Below, piece by piece: positions 14,778 to 22,581 of a stretch of DNA of 64,000 nucleotides. The notes under the pieces are model-generated. The model made no database searches. It was given only the letters and a program-made list of their open reading frames with translations, and had not been told where the DNA came from. Positions within the stretch are counted from its first letter, which is position 1; each line of letters opens with the position of its first letter. The stretch spans positions 248,001 through 312,000 of the forward strand of contig NZ_JBHLUE010000026.1 in NCBI RefSeq assembly GCF_042434095.1, given 5' to 3'. The translations under genes and the position numbers were made by a program. The stretch is from KBS50 sp042434095 (lineage in GTDB: Bacteria > Actinomycetota > Actinomycetes > Mycobacteriales > Micromonosporaceae).

Positions 14778-16937
14778 ATGCTCGAGAAGCTGATCGTTCA
14801 GAAGACCCTGCGGGTCCCGGCCAGCACTGGCGAGGCCGGTGACGGCACGCTGGTGGCCCGGCAGTTGGACGCGGCGCTGCTCGACGTCGGGTTCTCGGCG
14901 TCGCGGGCGTTGCTGGAGCACGTCGGCGCCCTGGCCCCCGGGCCGGCGCTGGACCTCGCCGCCACGGTCGTGTCCGCGGTCCGCGAGCTGGTCGGCGACC
15001 ACGTCCAGCACAACGCCTACTTCATCGGGTTCCCCGACAACGTGCCGGACACCGTCGAGTTCTGGGTGCAGCGGCTGCGGGCCGCCGTGCTCGCCGGTGG
15101 CGACACCGCCACCGACGCGCAGCTGCGGGACGCGCTCCTCGCGGGCGGGGTGAACCTGCTCGACCTGCCCGGCTACGGCAGCTACCAGCACACGTACGCC
15201 GAACTGCTGGCCGCGCACGACGCGCTGATCGCGGCGGCCGGCGACCGGCTGACCCTGCTCCGGCTGGGCGACCGGGTCGAGGTCGAGGCGGAGCGGCTCT
15301 ACCTGACCATGGCGGGCAGCCCGACGCCGCACGGCGAGGCGGACCTGGCGATCCTCGGCGAGCTGGCCGTCGCCTGCCTGGATGGCGCGCAGCCGGACCG
15401 GATCCCGGTGCGGGAGAACCGCGCGGTGCTCAACGGCATCCGGCTCGTCCTCGGTCGCCCGCTGGTCGCCGTGGACACCACGACCGACGTGCTGCGGCTG
15501 GCGTGCCACGTCTCCGGCGGGGACGCCACGCTCGTGACGACCACCCGGTTGCGCGCCTTCCCGCGCCGGGAGCGGCGGATCCTGCTGGGCGCGTTGGACG
15601 AGGTCGTCGCGGCCAGCCCGAGCAAGCTCGGTGACGTCGCCCGGTACGCGGAGCGGTGGAAGCGGCTGGGCGAGCGGCTGCACCCGCACGAGTACGCCCA
15701 GTGGCCGCACGCCCGGGAGGTGTTCGCGGTGGCCCGGGGCGAGCGCCGCGTACCCGGTCTGGCCGGGCGGGCGGAGGCGGCGATCCGTGCCGGCGCCGTT
15801 GGTCGGGCCGCGTCCGTGCTGTCGGCCGCGCCGGGCCTGCTGGTGCGGTCCGCGGACCGGCTGCTGCGGCTGGCGCCGGCGGCGGACCGGGCCGCCGTGG
15901 TCGAGGCGGTCGGTGGCGCGCTGGATTCGGCGTCGGGCCGGGTGCTCTGCTCGCTGCGCGAGCACGTCGACAACCGGCGGACCCCGGCGCCCGCCCGCGT
16001 GTACGTGGGCCGTTCCGGGCGCGCGTGGATCGGGCGGGACGAGCGGCCCCCGCTGCCGGCCGAGCTGGTGGCCGAGCTGACCGCGCTGCTCGACGCGGAG
16101 ATCGGCGCCCGGCTGCCGGAGCCGTCCCGGCCGCTGCTGGTGGACCCGGAGGTGCTCGACGTCGCGCTGCCGCTGTCCGGCAAGGCGGCCGGGGCCGGCT
16201 TCGCGGTGCTCCCGCGCGGGTCGCGGGCGTCGGCGCCGGGCGAGCTGCTGCGCTTCTTCATGTACTGGCGCCAGCGCGAGCGGCGCACCGACTACGACCT
16301 GTCGGTGCTGCTGCTCGACGAGCACTTCCACCCGGCTGGCCAGGTGTCCTACACCAACTACCGCCACGACGGCGTGGTGCACTCCGGCGACATCACCGAC
16401 GCGCCGAACGGCGCCACGGAGTTCATCGACGTACCGCTGACGGTCCGGGCGCACTACGTGGTCCCGCAGGTGCACATCTATGCGGGGGAGTCGTTCGACG
16501 AGGTCGCCGAGTCCATGTTCGGATACCAGACCCGGACGCGGGAGCAGCGCGGCGCCCCGTTCGACGCTCGGACGGTCCGGGCGCGCTCGCAGCTGCGCGG
16601 CCGGGGCCGGGTCGCGCTGCCGATGGTGTTCGCCAGGGACGAGGGCGGGTGGCGGGCCCTGTGGCTGCATCTGCACCTGCGGGGGTGGCCGTCCTTCAAC
16701 CGGGTGGAGGAGCACACCCCCACCATCGCCGACCAGGCACGGGCGTTGGCGCAGCGGCGATACCTGACCATGTCGTACCTCATCGACCGGTGGCGCGACC
16801 GGGCCGAGGTGCGGACCTGGACCGGCCGGCTGCCGGACGAGCCGGTCACGTTCATCGGCATCGAGGCGCCCGACGGGCTGCCCGAGGGGTCGGAGACGTA
16901 CCCGTTGGATCGGCTCGGTGAGCTGATCCCCGAGTAG
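14778..16937 (+). CDS. TerD-domain protein of the MXAN_6230/SCO0854-like family
   Basis: A 719-aa protein. The C-terminal third (about 500-640) is TerD-like: RRTDYDLSVLLLDE, VSYTNYRHDGVVHSGDITDA, then GATEFIDVPL and a VVPQVHIYAGESFDEV strand pair. The N-terminus and middle (LLRLAPAADRAAVVEAVGG, SLREHVDNRR) follow the pattern I recall for actinobacterial MXAN_6230/SCO0854 proteins. The zinc-binding RING cysteines typical of that family are absent. ATG 14778 follows GGGAGGG (14767-14773). It starts 100 bp after the split tRNA on the same strand, so the two may share a transcript. TerD domains occur in stress and anti-phage systems; a role in sensing or handling the neighbouring RNA is speculation. 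Confidence 0.75.
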   Translation: MLEKLIVQKTLRVPASTGEAGDGTLVARQLDAALLDVGFSASRALLEHVGALAPGPALDLAATVVSAVRELVGDHVQHNAYFIGFPDNVPDTVEFWVQRLRAAVLAGGDTATDAQLRDALLAGGVNLLDLPGYGSYQHTYAELLAAHDALIAAAGDRLTLLRLGDRVEVEAERLYLTMAGSPTPHGEADLAILGELAVACLDGAQPDRIPVRENRAVLNGIRLVLGRPLVAVDTTTDVLRLACHVSGGDATLVTTTRLRAFPRRERRILLGALDEVVAASPSKLGDVARYAERWKRLGERLHPHEYAQWPHAREVFAVARGERRVPGLAGRAEAAIRAGAVGRAASVLSAAPGLLVRSADRLLRLAPAADRAAVVEAVGGALDSASGRVLCSLREHVDNRRTPAPARVYVGRSGRAWIGRDERPPLPAELVAELTALLDAEIGARLPEPSRPLLVDPEVLDVALPLSGKAAGAGFAVLPRGSRASAPGELLRFFMYWRQRERRTDYDLSVLLLDEHFHPAGQVSYTNYRHDGVVHSGDITDAPNGATEFIDVPLTVRAHYVVPQVHIYAGESFDEVAESMFGYQTRTREQRGAPFDARTVRARSQLRGRGRVALPMVFARDEGGWRALWLHLHLRGWPSFNRVEEHTPTIADQARALAQRRYLTMSYLIDRWRDRAEVRTWTGRLPDEPVTFIGIEAPDGLPEGSETYPLDRLGELIPE

Positions 16938-16953
16938 GCGGCCGCAAAACCGG

Positions 16954-16983
16954 TTGGACGGCACGACCACCCGCTGGTAGCGT
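16954..16983 (+). promoter_or_regulatory. Promoter of the leader/GNAT/IF-1 unit
   Basis: TTGGAC (16954-16959) and TAGCGT (16978-16983) are separated by 18 bp. They fit a sigma-70-type actinobacterial promoter with a start near 16990, giving a 5' leader of about 135 nt before the GNAT gene. Confidence 0.55.
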
Positions 16984-17020
16984 CCTGCCCGCCGTGACAC
17001 TGTCCGAGGAGGTGAGACCC

Positions 17021-17074
17021 GTGAACGTTGTATCGATGTGGGTGCTCCCCCCGTCGTCACGGACCGGCCGCTGA
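17021..17074 (+). CDS. Regulatory leader peptide (17 aa)
   Basis: A GTG-started 17-codon ORF reading MNVVSMWVLPPSSRTGR. A strong GGAGG ribosome site (17008-17012) lies 8 nt upstream. It sits entirely in the untranslated leader of the GNAT/IF-1 transcript, and its codons 7-10 overlap the first arm of a long stem. This is the layout of ribosome-stalling leaders that control antibiotic-response genes. No homologue is recognised, so function rests on position, ribosome site and overlap with the stem. Confidence 0.6.
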   Translation: MNVVSMWVLPPSSRTGR

Positions 17075-17097
17075 CCTAGGTGTCGCCGGGAGCGCCC
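17040..17097 (+). promoter_or_regulatory. Candidate attenuator stem
   Basis: GGGTGCTCCC (17040-17049) can pair over 10 bp, with one wobble, with GGGAGCGCCC (17088-17097). The first arm lies inside the leader-peptide codons and the second is followed by CCC. A ribosome paused on the leader would block the stem. A short CTTCCGGAAG palindrome near the GNAT ribosome site (17107-17116) may compete. The regulatory logic is inferred. Confidence 0.5.
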
Positions 17098-17125
17098 CCC
17101 AAGGCACTTCCGGAAGGACCAACCT

Positions 17126-17893
17126 ATGAACCCTGTGGAATTCGGCCATGCCGTGCTGATTTCGCGCGTCGCGGCCGGTCAGTGGCACGCGCTGGAGGAC
17201 GACCTCGTGGCCGGCCGCGCCGAGACGTCGCGTCGCCCCGACGGACGGACGTTCGTCAGCGTCGACGCCTGGCACGACGCGACCTTCGACCGGCTGGCCG
17301 AGGCCATGCTGGCGGCCCTGCCGAGGCCGCTGTACACGGTGGTCGACGAGGCCGACCTCGAACTCACCGCCCGCTGGCAACGGGCCGGCTTCGCGGTCCG
17401 GCGCCGCGAGTGGGAGTACGCCGTACCCACGGATCCCCGCGTCACCGGCCTCGACTCGGCGCCGCCGCCCGGCGTCATGATCCTGCCCGTCGGCGCCGCC
17501 GAGGAGGCGCCGCTGCGCGCCCTGGACCGCCAGATCCGCGCGGAGGTCGAGGCCGGCCCGGGCTGGGCGGACATGCCGGCCGAGGTCCTGGCGCGGCCGC
17601 AGCTGGACCCGGCGAAATACGCCGTGGCGGCGCTGTCCGGCCGGTACGTGGGGCTGCTGCGGGTGGCGATGGTGACCCGGCAACCCCGGATCGGGCTGGT
17701 CGCCGTCCGGGCCGAACACCAGCGCCGCGGCATCGGCCGAGCGCTGCTGGCGCACACGCTGGGCGCGCTGCACCGCATCGGCAAGGACACCGCCGCGGCC
17801 GAGGTGACCGAGTCGAACGTTGCAGCCACGGCGCTGTTCGACGGCATCGGTGCCCGGCGTGCCGGGAGCAACCTCGAACTGATCCTCCGCTGA
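17126..17893 (+). CDS. GNAT family acetyltransferase
   Basis: A 255-aa protein with a divergent N-terminal half and a clear GNAT domain in the C-terminal half. The acetyl-CoA loop is VRAEHQRRGIGRAL (about 190-203), then AAEVTESNVAATALFDGIGARR. Start: ATG with GGAAGGA 9 nt upstream. It is followed after 25 bp by an IF-1 paralogue and preceded by a stalling-type leader, which suggests induction during translation stress. It may acetylate a ribosome-targeting compound or a translation component; neither is proven. Confidence 0.85.
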   Translation: MNPVEFGHAVLISRVAAGQWHALEDDLVAGRAETSRRPDGRTFVSVDAWHDATFDRLAEAMLAALPRPLYTVVDEADLELTARWQRAGFAVRRREWEYAVPTDPRVTGLDSAPPPGVMILPVGAAEEAPLRALDRQIRAEVEAGPGWADMPAEVLARPQLDPAKYAVAALSGRYVGLLRVAMVTRQPRIGLVAVRAEHQRRGIGRALLAHTLGALHRIGKDTAAAEVTESNVAATALFDGIGARRAGSNLELILR

Positions 17894-17918
17894 CCACCCA
17901 CGAGAGAAGGCACTGATC

Positions 17919-18143
17919 ATGGCAAGAACACCGAAGGGCATCGAGCTCGAGGGCACCGTCCTCGAGTGCCTGCGTAACGCCACTTTCCGGGTGGAACTGA
18001 ACAACGGCCACAAGATGCTGGCGCACATCAGCGGAAAGGTGCGCAAGAACTACATCAAGATCCTCCCGTTCGACCGGGTGCTGGTCGAACTGAGCCCGTA
18101 CGACCTGAACCGCGGTCGGATCATCTTCCGCTACCGGAACTGA
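17919..18143 (+). CDS. infA: Translation initiation factor IF-1 (paralogue)
   Basis: A 74-aa OB-fold protein with strong IF-1 signatures: IELEGTVLECLRNATFRVEL, NGHKMLAHISGKVR, VLVELSPYDLNRGRIIFRY. IF-1 binds the 30S A site during initiation. The usual actinobacterial infA encodes MPKKDG-type N-termini and sits in the ribosomal-protein cluster. This copy begins MARTPKG and stands alone behind a GNAT gene, so it is probably a second, regulated IF-1. A GAGAGAAGG ribosome site precedes it, and a strong hairpin terminator follows 4 bp after the stop. Confidence 0.92.
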   Translation: MARTPKGIELEGTVLECLRNATFRVELNNGHKMLAHISGKVRKNYIKILPFDRVLVELSPYDLNRGRIIFRYRN

Positions 18144-18147
18144 CCCG

Positions 18148-18185
18148 GCGGCGGGCAACCGGGCTTCGGGCCGGTTGCCCGCCGC
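18148..18185 (+). terminator. Intrinsic terminator after IF-1
   Basis: A perfect 15-bp stem (18148-18162 with 18171-18185) and an 8-nt loop GCTTCGGG, beginning 4 bp after the IF-1 stop. No T-run follows, as is usual in actinomycetes. Confidence 0.85.
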
Positions 18186-18212
18186 AGCCGGATCCTCGTC
18201 GGCGCGCCGCAG

Positions 18213-18242
18213 GGGGACTACCACCTCTAGGTGGTAGTCCCC
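18213..18242. promoter_or_regulatory. Palindromic operator of the RHH antitoxin-like gene
   Basis: A 14-bp arm GGGGACTACCACCT and its exact complement, separated by 2 bp, end 6 bp before the ATG at 18249. It is typical in size and place for an autoregulatory operator bound by ribbon-helix-helix antitoxin dimers. Confidence 0.65.
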
Positions 18243-18248
18243 GGTGGT

Positions 18249-18475
18249 ATGACGCAGGCGATCAAACGCACCCTGTCCATGCGCCCTGAGATAGATCGAA
18301 TGCTCACCGCTCATGTCCGGCGCACGCCCGGGGCCACGACGTCCGGGACTGTCAATGCCGCGCTGGCCGAGTACCTGGAGGCTGCGGCACTGGAGGCGTA
18401 CCGGCGATGGGACGCCGAAGCCGACGAGGGCGAGCGGCGCTGGCTGAGTTCGCCGCCCACCGTGACGAGTCCTAG
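18249..18475 (+). pseudogene. Ribbon-helix-helix antitoxin-like gene, frameshifted near its end
   Basis: The first 60 or so codons read as a small RHH/CopG-like regulator (MTQAIKRTLSMRPEIDRM...NAALAEYLEAAALEAYRRW). After GERRW the frame has no stop and runs into the antisense of the ABC permease. In the +1 frame the same DNA reads ALAEFAAHRDES then TAG at 18473, a normal end for such proteins. One lost GGCT unit at GGCTGAG would explain it. No toxin gene follows; the permease is 13 bp away on the other strand. Either a decayed orphan antitoxin or a real extended protein; the first is likelier. Confidence 0.5.
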
Positions 18476-18488
18476 CCCGACGCCGCCG

Positions 18489-19553
18489 TCAGCCCGCGCT
18501 GAGGCTGGTGCGGCGGACGATCCACCAGACGGTGGCCAGGGCCACCGCGGTGAGGGCGAGGTAGCCGCCCGCGACGATCAGGTGGAACTCGGGGATCCGG
18601 GTGCCCGGCTGGTACTGCAGGTGCTGCTGCAGGTGGTTGTCGACGAAGCAGGAAAGCGTGCCGTCGGGGTTGTTGGTCGGCGGGCAGAGCTGTTGCAGCT
18701 CGACGCCGCTGAGCTCGCGCCCCGAGGCGTCGAACGCGGCGGACGGCCCGTCGAAGCCGTACTGGATCATGCCGCCCTTGACGACCAGGGTGTTGTTGCC
18801 GAGCAGGCCGCCGTCCGGCCGGCCGACCTGCCGCCAGGCGGACAGCGGCGTCACGAGGGTGGGATAGCGCCACTGCACGAGGTAGGTCAGGCCGATGAAG
18901 CCGGCTATCACGCCGAACACGGCGGGCAGCGTGCGTCTGACGGCGGCGCCGAGCGCCACACCGATCGCGAACCAGCAGACGCTGATCACGGCCGGCAGCC
19001 CTGCGGTGGTGAGGAACGGCAGGTAGTCGAACAGATTTCCCGGGGCGGGCAGGTTCGCCGCGTGCTGCAGGTGGTCGCTGACGCCGGCGACGGCTCCGGT
19101 CACCGCGGCCACGAACAGGCCGAGGGCCCCGAGCCTGGTCCACAGCCAGCGGGTCGGGGAGACGTCCTGGCTCCAGGCCAGCAGCAGGGTCCGCTGCTCG
19201 TGTTCCCGGGCCAGCACCGGCACGCCGAGGAACACGCCGATCAGCAGCGGCATGTACTGCACCAGTCGGGACAGGACGCCGAAGGTGAGGACCAGCGGCG
19301 AGGTCCCGGCCAGTCGCGCGCTCTGCGGGGAGTCGTCGGGGCAGAAGGTCTCGTGGCACTGGTGCCACAGGTCGGTCAGCTCCATCGACAGGTACGCCAT
19401 CCAGCCCACCAGCACCGCGGCCAGGACGAGCGTGCTGACCAGGGCCCAGCGGTGCTGGCGCCAGGTCACCCACAGCAGACCGCGGACGCCCCCGGAAGGC
19501 TCGGGACCGTCCTGGCGGTTGGTGGTGGCGGGCGCTTCGGTGACCGTGCTCAT
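18489..19553 (-). CDS. ABC transporter permease
   Basis: A 354-aa integral membrane protein with about six hydrophobic segments, e.g. WALVSTLVLAAVLVGW, MPLLIGVFLGVPVL, LGLFVAAVTGAVAGV, VCWFAIGVALGAA and the C-terminal LTAVALATVWWIV. The pattern PVLAREHEQRTLLLAWSQDVSPTRW is typical of permeases in GntR-controlled ABC operons. A large outer loop (about 235-320) contains cysteines. It overlaps the ATPase gene by 4 bp. Substrate unknown; such systems often export antimicrobial peptides or relieve envelope stress. Confidence 0.88.
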   Translation of the reverse strand: MSTVTEAPATTNRQDGPEPSGGVRGLLWVTWRQHRWALVSTLVLAAVLVGWMAYLSMELTDLWHQCHETFCPDDSPQSARLAGTSPLVLTFGVLSRLVQYMPLLIGVFLGVPVLAREHEQRTLLLAWSQDVSPTRWLWTRLGALGLFVAAVTGAVAGVSDHLQHAANLPAPGNLFDYLPFLTTAGLPAVISVCWFAIGVALGAAVRRTLPAVFGVIAGFIGLTYLVQWRYPTLVTPLSAWRQVGRPDGGLLGNNTLVVKGGMIQYGFDGPSAAFDASGRELSGVELQQLCPPTNNPDGTLSCFVDNHLQQHLQYQPGTRIPEFHLIVAGGYLALTAVALATVWWIVRRTSLSAG

Positions 19554-20470
19554 GCTGCTGTCTCCATGTCGCGGAAGGGCCTGGCCGCTGCCTTGAGGTA
19601 GGTGAGGATCAGCTCGTCCAGCGTGACGGGTTGAGCGGTCCAGCCGGGCGCGACGACGGCGTAAGTCGCCGGCGGGACCGGCTGCCGGAGGATGAATGTG
19701 GACTGCCGGTCGGTGTGCTGGGCCTGGACGATCGCGCCCGGGCCGGGGGGCTGGTCCGCGCGGGGGCCGGTGAGCCGGACATGGCTGTCGAGCAGGTCCT
19801 CGACGTCCCCGGTGAGGACCGGCCGGCCGGCGTCCAGCAGCAGCAGGTGGTCGCCTACGCCGCTGAGCTCGGCGATGATGTGGGTGGACAGCATGACGGT
19901 CATCTCGCCGTCGGCCGCCTCGGCCATGAGCTCGCCGGTCACCTCGGTCCGGGCCACCGGGTCCAGGTTCGCGAGGGGCTCGTCCAGCAGCAGCACCGCC
20001 GGGCGGGAGCCCAGGGCGACCGCGAGCGCGACCTGGGCCCGCTGCCCGCCGGACAGCTTGGCGCAGCGGCGGTCCAGCGGGATGTCGAAGCGCTGAAGCC
20101 AGGACAGCGCCCGCCGCTGGTCCCAGACCCGGTTCATGGACCGGCCGAACCGGAGCATGTCGGCCACGCTGAAGTCGCGGTACAGCGGCTTGTCCTGAGC
20201 CAGGATGGCGACCCGGCTCCCGGCCGAATCACCCCGGGCGGTGGATCCGCCCCCGGGCACCGGTCGGCCGCGGACCAGCAGCGCGCCGCTGGTGGCCGGG
20301 AGCATGCCGGCGATGATGCTCAGCAGCGTCGACTTGCCCGCGCCGTTCGCGCCGACCAGCGCGATGATGCGGTTGGCGGGCAGTTCGAAGCTGCAATTCC
20401 GCAGCGCCCACACGGCGCCGTACCGCCGGCTCAGATCGCGGGCCTCCACGGCGATGGATTGCTCGCTCAT
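19550..20470 (-). CDS. ABC transporter ATP-binding protein
   Basis: A 306-aa ATPase with Walker A GANGAGKST, signature KLSGGQRAQVALA and Walker B AVLLLDEPLANLDP, followed by a TVMLSTHIIAEL switch region. A C-terminal extension of about 90 residues ends near LDELILTYLKAAARP, usual for exporters. It is flanked by 4-bp overlaps with the GntR gene before it and the permease after it, so one transcript makes all three. Confidence 0.93.
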   Translation of the reverse strand: MSEQSIAVEARDLSRRYGAVWALRNCSFELPANRIIALVGANGAGKSTLLSIIAGMLPATSGALLVRGRPVPGGGSTARGDSAGSRVAILAQDKPLYRDFSVADMLRFGRSMNRVWDQRRALSWLQRFDIPLDRRCAKLSGGQRAQVALAVALGSRPAVLLLDEPLANLDPVARTEVTGELMAEAADGEMTVMLSTHIIAELSGVGDHLLLLDAGRPVLTGDVEDLLDSHVRLTGPRADQPPGPGAIVQAQHTDRQSTFILRQPVPPATYAVVAPGWTAQPVTLDELILTYLKAAARPFRDMETAA

Positions 20471-20925
20471 GCCGCACCGTCCTTCCGTCGCAGGGCGCCC
20501 GCCGCCGGTCCCGACCGCGGCCGCTCACCGTCCGACCGAGTCGTACGCGCCGAGCTGTCCACGATCACCGAGGCGAGCAGCGCCTGGACGTCCTCGTCCT
20601 CCAGGCCGGCCTCGCGGGCCTGCCCGAGCCACCGGGCCAGGCCGCCCCGCAGGCGCGCCATGACGTGCGGATCCGCGTGACCGAGCGTTCCGCTGACGAA
20701 GGTGCCGGCCCCCTGGCGCGCCTCCACCAACCCGGAGAGTTCCAGCTCGCGGTATGCCTTCAGCACCGTGGTCGGGTTGACCGTGCAGGAGGTCACCACG
20801 CTGCGCACGGTGGGGAGCTGGTCCCCGGGCCGCAACGTCCCGATCCGCAGCCCCTCGCGCACCTGCCGGACCAGTTGGGCGTACGCGGGAACGCTGCTGG
20901 ACCGGTCGACATGAAAGTTGATCAA
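20467..20925 (-). CDS. GntR family regulator (YtrA type)
   Basis: A 152-aa regulator: N-terminal winged helix (VPAYAQLVRQVREGLRIGTLRPGDQLPTVRSV, TVNPTTVLKAYREL, GAGTFVSG) and a short C-terminal helical dimerisation part, as in the YtrA subgroup that controls ABC operons. A TTG at 20925 (LINFHVDRSSS) is the most plausible start; longer readings have non-conserved residues. The stop overlaps the ATPase start by 4 bp. It probably represses its own operon at the site at 20951. Confidence 0.85.
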   Translation of the reverse strand: MINFHVDRSSSVPAYAQLVRQVREGLRIGTLRPGDQLPTVRSVVTSCTVNPTTVLKAYRELELSGLVEARQGAGTFVSGTLGHADPHVMARLRGGLARWLGQAREAGLEDEDVQALLASVIVDSSARTTRSDGERPRSGPAAGALRRKDGAA

Positions 20926-20950
20926 TGAGACCTCGCCGTCCGTGGTGATT

Positions 20951-20970
20951 GTGTTGGTTAAGTAGAACAC
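20951..20970. promoter_or_regulatory. Candidate GntR operator
   Basis: A 20-bp imperfect palindrome with GTGTT and AACAC ends and a TTAAGTAG core lies 26 bp upstream of the GntR start. It is the only AT-rich dyad in the region and overlaps the likely promoter. Confidence 0.45.
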
Positions 20971-21047
20971 CAGTAGACCGGCATGACAAGAAGCCGGCGG
21001 ATCGACAACCGCCTGCATCCGCCGGGGCGTCCGTCGGCGAAGTTCAG

Positions 21048-21069
21048 GTGGTGGCTGGTCAGCCACCAC
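21048..21069 (+). promoter_or_regulatory. Hairpin in the fasciclin-gene leader
   Basis: GTGGTGGCT and its complement AGCCACCAC form a 9-bp stem with a 4-nt loop, 25 bp before the fasciclin ATG. It might stabilise the mRNA or act as an operator; nothing further can be said. Confidence 0.35.
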
Positions 21070-21094
21070 TTCGTACCGGAAAGGACGCCCGAAG

Positions 21095-21751
21095 ATGAGG
21101 TTCACCCGCCTGGGTCAGCGAGCCGCCGCCGTGGCGACCGCCGCCCTCGTCGCCTCCGCCCTGACCGCCGTGCCCGCCACCGCGAGCGGCAAGAGCAACT
21201 CCCTGGGCACCAGGTCGCTCGCCGCGGTCCTCACCGCCGACAAGAGCGGCTTCGACCGCAACGGCAACGACTACGACATCCTGACCGCGGCCGTGCTGGC
21301 CGTGCTGAAGGCCAAGCCCGCCAGCCCCGTCGGTGTGCTCACCGACGGCACCACGGCGCTCACGGCCTTCCTGCCCAACGACCGCGCGTTCGAGACGCTG
21401 GTCGCCGACATCCAGCACACCAGGCGGCTCCCGGGCGAGAGCCAGGCCTTCACCGCGGTGGCCGGCCTCGGCATCGACACCGTCGAGACGGTGCTGCTCT
21501 ACCACGTGGTTCCGGGCGCCACCATCGACCGCAAGGCGGCGCTGCGGGCCGACGGCGCCAGCCTGACGACCGCCGCCGGATCGTCGATCACGGTCGACGT
21601 GTACGGCTGGTGGTGCTTCCGGGGCGTCCGGCTGATCGACGCCGACCGCAACGACCGCGACCCGCGGGTGATCAGGTTCGACATCAACAAGGGCAACCGG
21701 CAGATCGCCCACGGCATCGACCGCGTCCTGCGCCCGGTCGACCTGCCCTGA
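21095..21751 (+). CDS. Secreted fasciclin-domain protein
   Basis: A 218-aa exported protein. Its signal peptide (MRFTRLGQRAAAVATAALVA...PATASG) is probably cleaved after about residue 30. A single fasciclin (FAS1) fold follows, with TAFLPNDRAFETL, VETVLLYHVVPGATI and the terminal GNRQIAHGIDRVL. FAS1 domains mediate adhesion. There is no lipobox or membrane anchor, so it is likely released or loosely wall-bound. GGAAAGGA lies 11 bp upstream of the ATG. It converges on the RlaP pair, with a strong terminator between. Confidence 0.88.
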   Translation: MRFTRLGQRAAAVATAALVASALTAVPATASGKSNSLGTRSLAAVLTADKSGFDRNGNDYDILTAAVLAVLKAKPASPVGVLTDGTTALTAFLPNDRAFETLVADIQHTRRLPGESQAFTAVAGLGIDTVETVLLYHVVPGATIDRKAALRADGASLTTAAGSSITVDVYGWWCFRGVRLIDADRNDRDPRVIRFDINKGNRQIAHGIDRVLRPVDLP

Positions 21752-21803
21752 CCGATCCCGGGCGGGCGTGCGACGGACCAGAAACGCCGCACCCCGCCCG
21801 GCC

Positions 21804-21834
21804 GCGGGCCGGTCGCCGTCCGCGACCGGCCCGC
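21804..21834. terminator. Bidirectional terminator between fasciclin and RlaP genes
   Basis: A perfect 13-bp GC stem (21804-21816 with 21822-21834) with a 5-nt loop, between two convergent genes and touching the RlaP stop codon. Confidence 0.75.
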
Positions 21835-22581
21835 TCAGCCCAGGCGGGTACGCACGACCAGGTCGTGCAGGGCGTCCATGGCCGCCGGATCCGGCCGGTC
21901 GGGCAGCGCGGACGAGTCCCGCGAGTCTTCCAGCTCGGCCCGCAACCGCGGCACGTCGATGCCCAGTCGCTCGGCGGTACCGGCGGGCAGCGGGCCGTGC
22001 TCGGCCTCCCGCTTGGCGGCGATGAGATCCGGTACGTACGGCAGGTCCGCGCCGAGCACGCCGAGGTCGGTCTCCAGCCGACCCGTGCGCATCAGGTGGA
22101 TTCCGGTGAGCAGCACCCGCAGCGTGTACAGCACGGGCTTGAGCTGCCCGGTCCGGGCGGCCAGCCGTTCCTGGGTGGCCGCGAAGCCGAGGTAGTGGTG
22201 TGCGTGGTGCCGGGTGATCAGCCGCGGGGCCAGCGCGATGAGATCGGCGTGCACCGGCGTGGTCACCACCACCAGCGGCGACAACAGCTGCTCCAGGACG
22301 TAGCCGTTGCGGCTGCTCAGCAGCCTGGCGAACTTCAACAGGTCATGGCTGACCACGTCCAGTTCGACGCCGTCCCGCACGCCCATGTGCTGCAACGTCT
22401 CCGGGCCGGTGCGCAGGCCCACCACCTCGACCGCCGGCAGCAGGTGCGCGGCCCGCAGGTCCAGGTCGGAGTCGACGGACGCGAACCCGTACAGGTGCGC
22501 GCCGCTGACGGTGGCGAACAGCAGCGGGTGGGGGAGAGCGCGGGCGGCCTCCGCGGCCCACTCCGGCACCTCGACGGTCAC
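21835..22581 (-). CDS. RlaP-type nucleotidyltransferase (downstream copy)
   Basis: A 248-aa protein of the RlaP family (RNA-ligase-associated polymerase-beta-like nucleotidyltransferases). It has the glycine-serine loop and acidic pair in VSGAHLYGFASVDSDLDLRA (about 24-43), a third acid in VELDVVSHDL, and a C-terminal helical region (HHAHHYLGFAATQERL, KPVLYTLRVLLTG). GTG start overlapping the upstream copy's stop by 4 bp. In RNA-repair operons RlaP is thought to add nucleotides before ligation, but no RNA ligase is visible in this window. Confidence 0.85.
   Translation of the reverse strand: MTVEVPEWAAEAARALPHPLLFATVSGAHLYGFASVDSDLDLRAAHLLPAVEVVGLRTGPETLQHMGVRDGVELDVVSHDLLKFARLLSSRNGYVLEQLLSPLVVVTTPVHADLIALAPRLITRHHAHHYLGFAATQERLAARTGQLKPVLYTLRVLLTGIHLMRTGRLETDLGVLGADLPYVPDLIAAKREAEHGPLPAGTAERLGIDVPRLRAELEDSRDSSALPDRPDPAAMDALHDLVVRTRLG

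Noticed and set aside
18476..19601. Continuation of the plus-strand frame beyond the antitoxin-like gene
   Set aside because: It lies antisense to a well-supported ABC permease and has no domain pattern.
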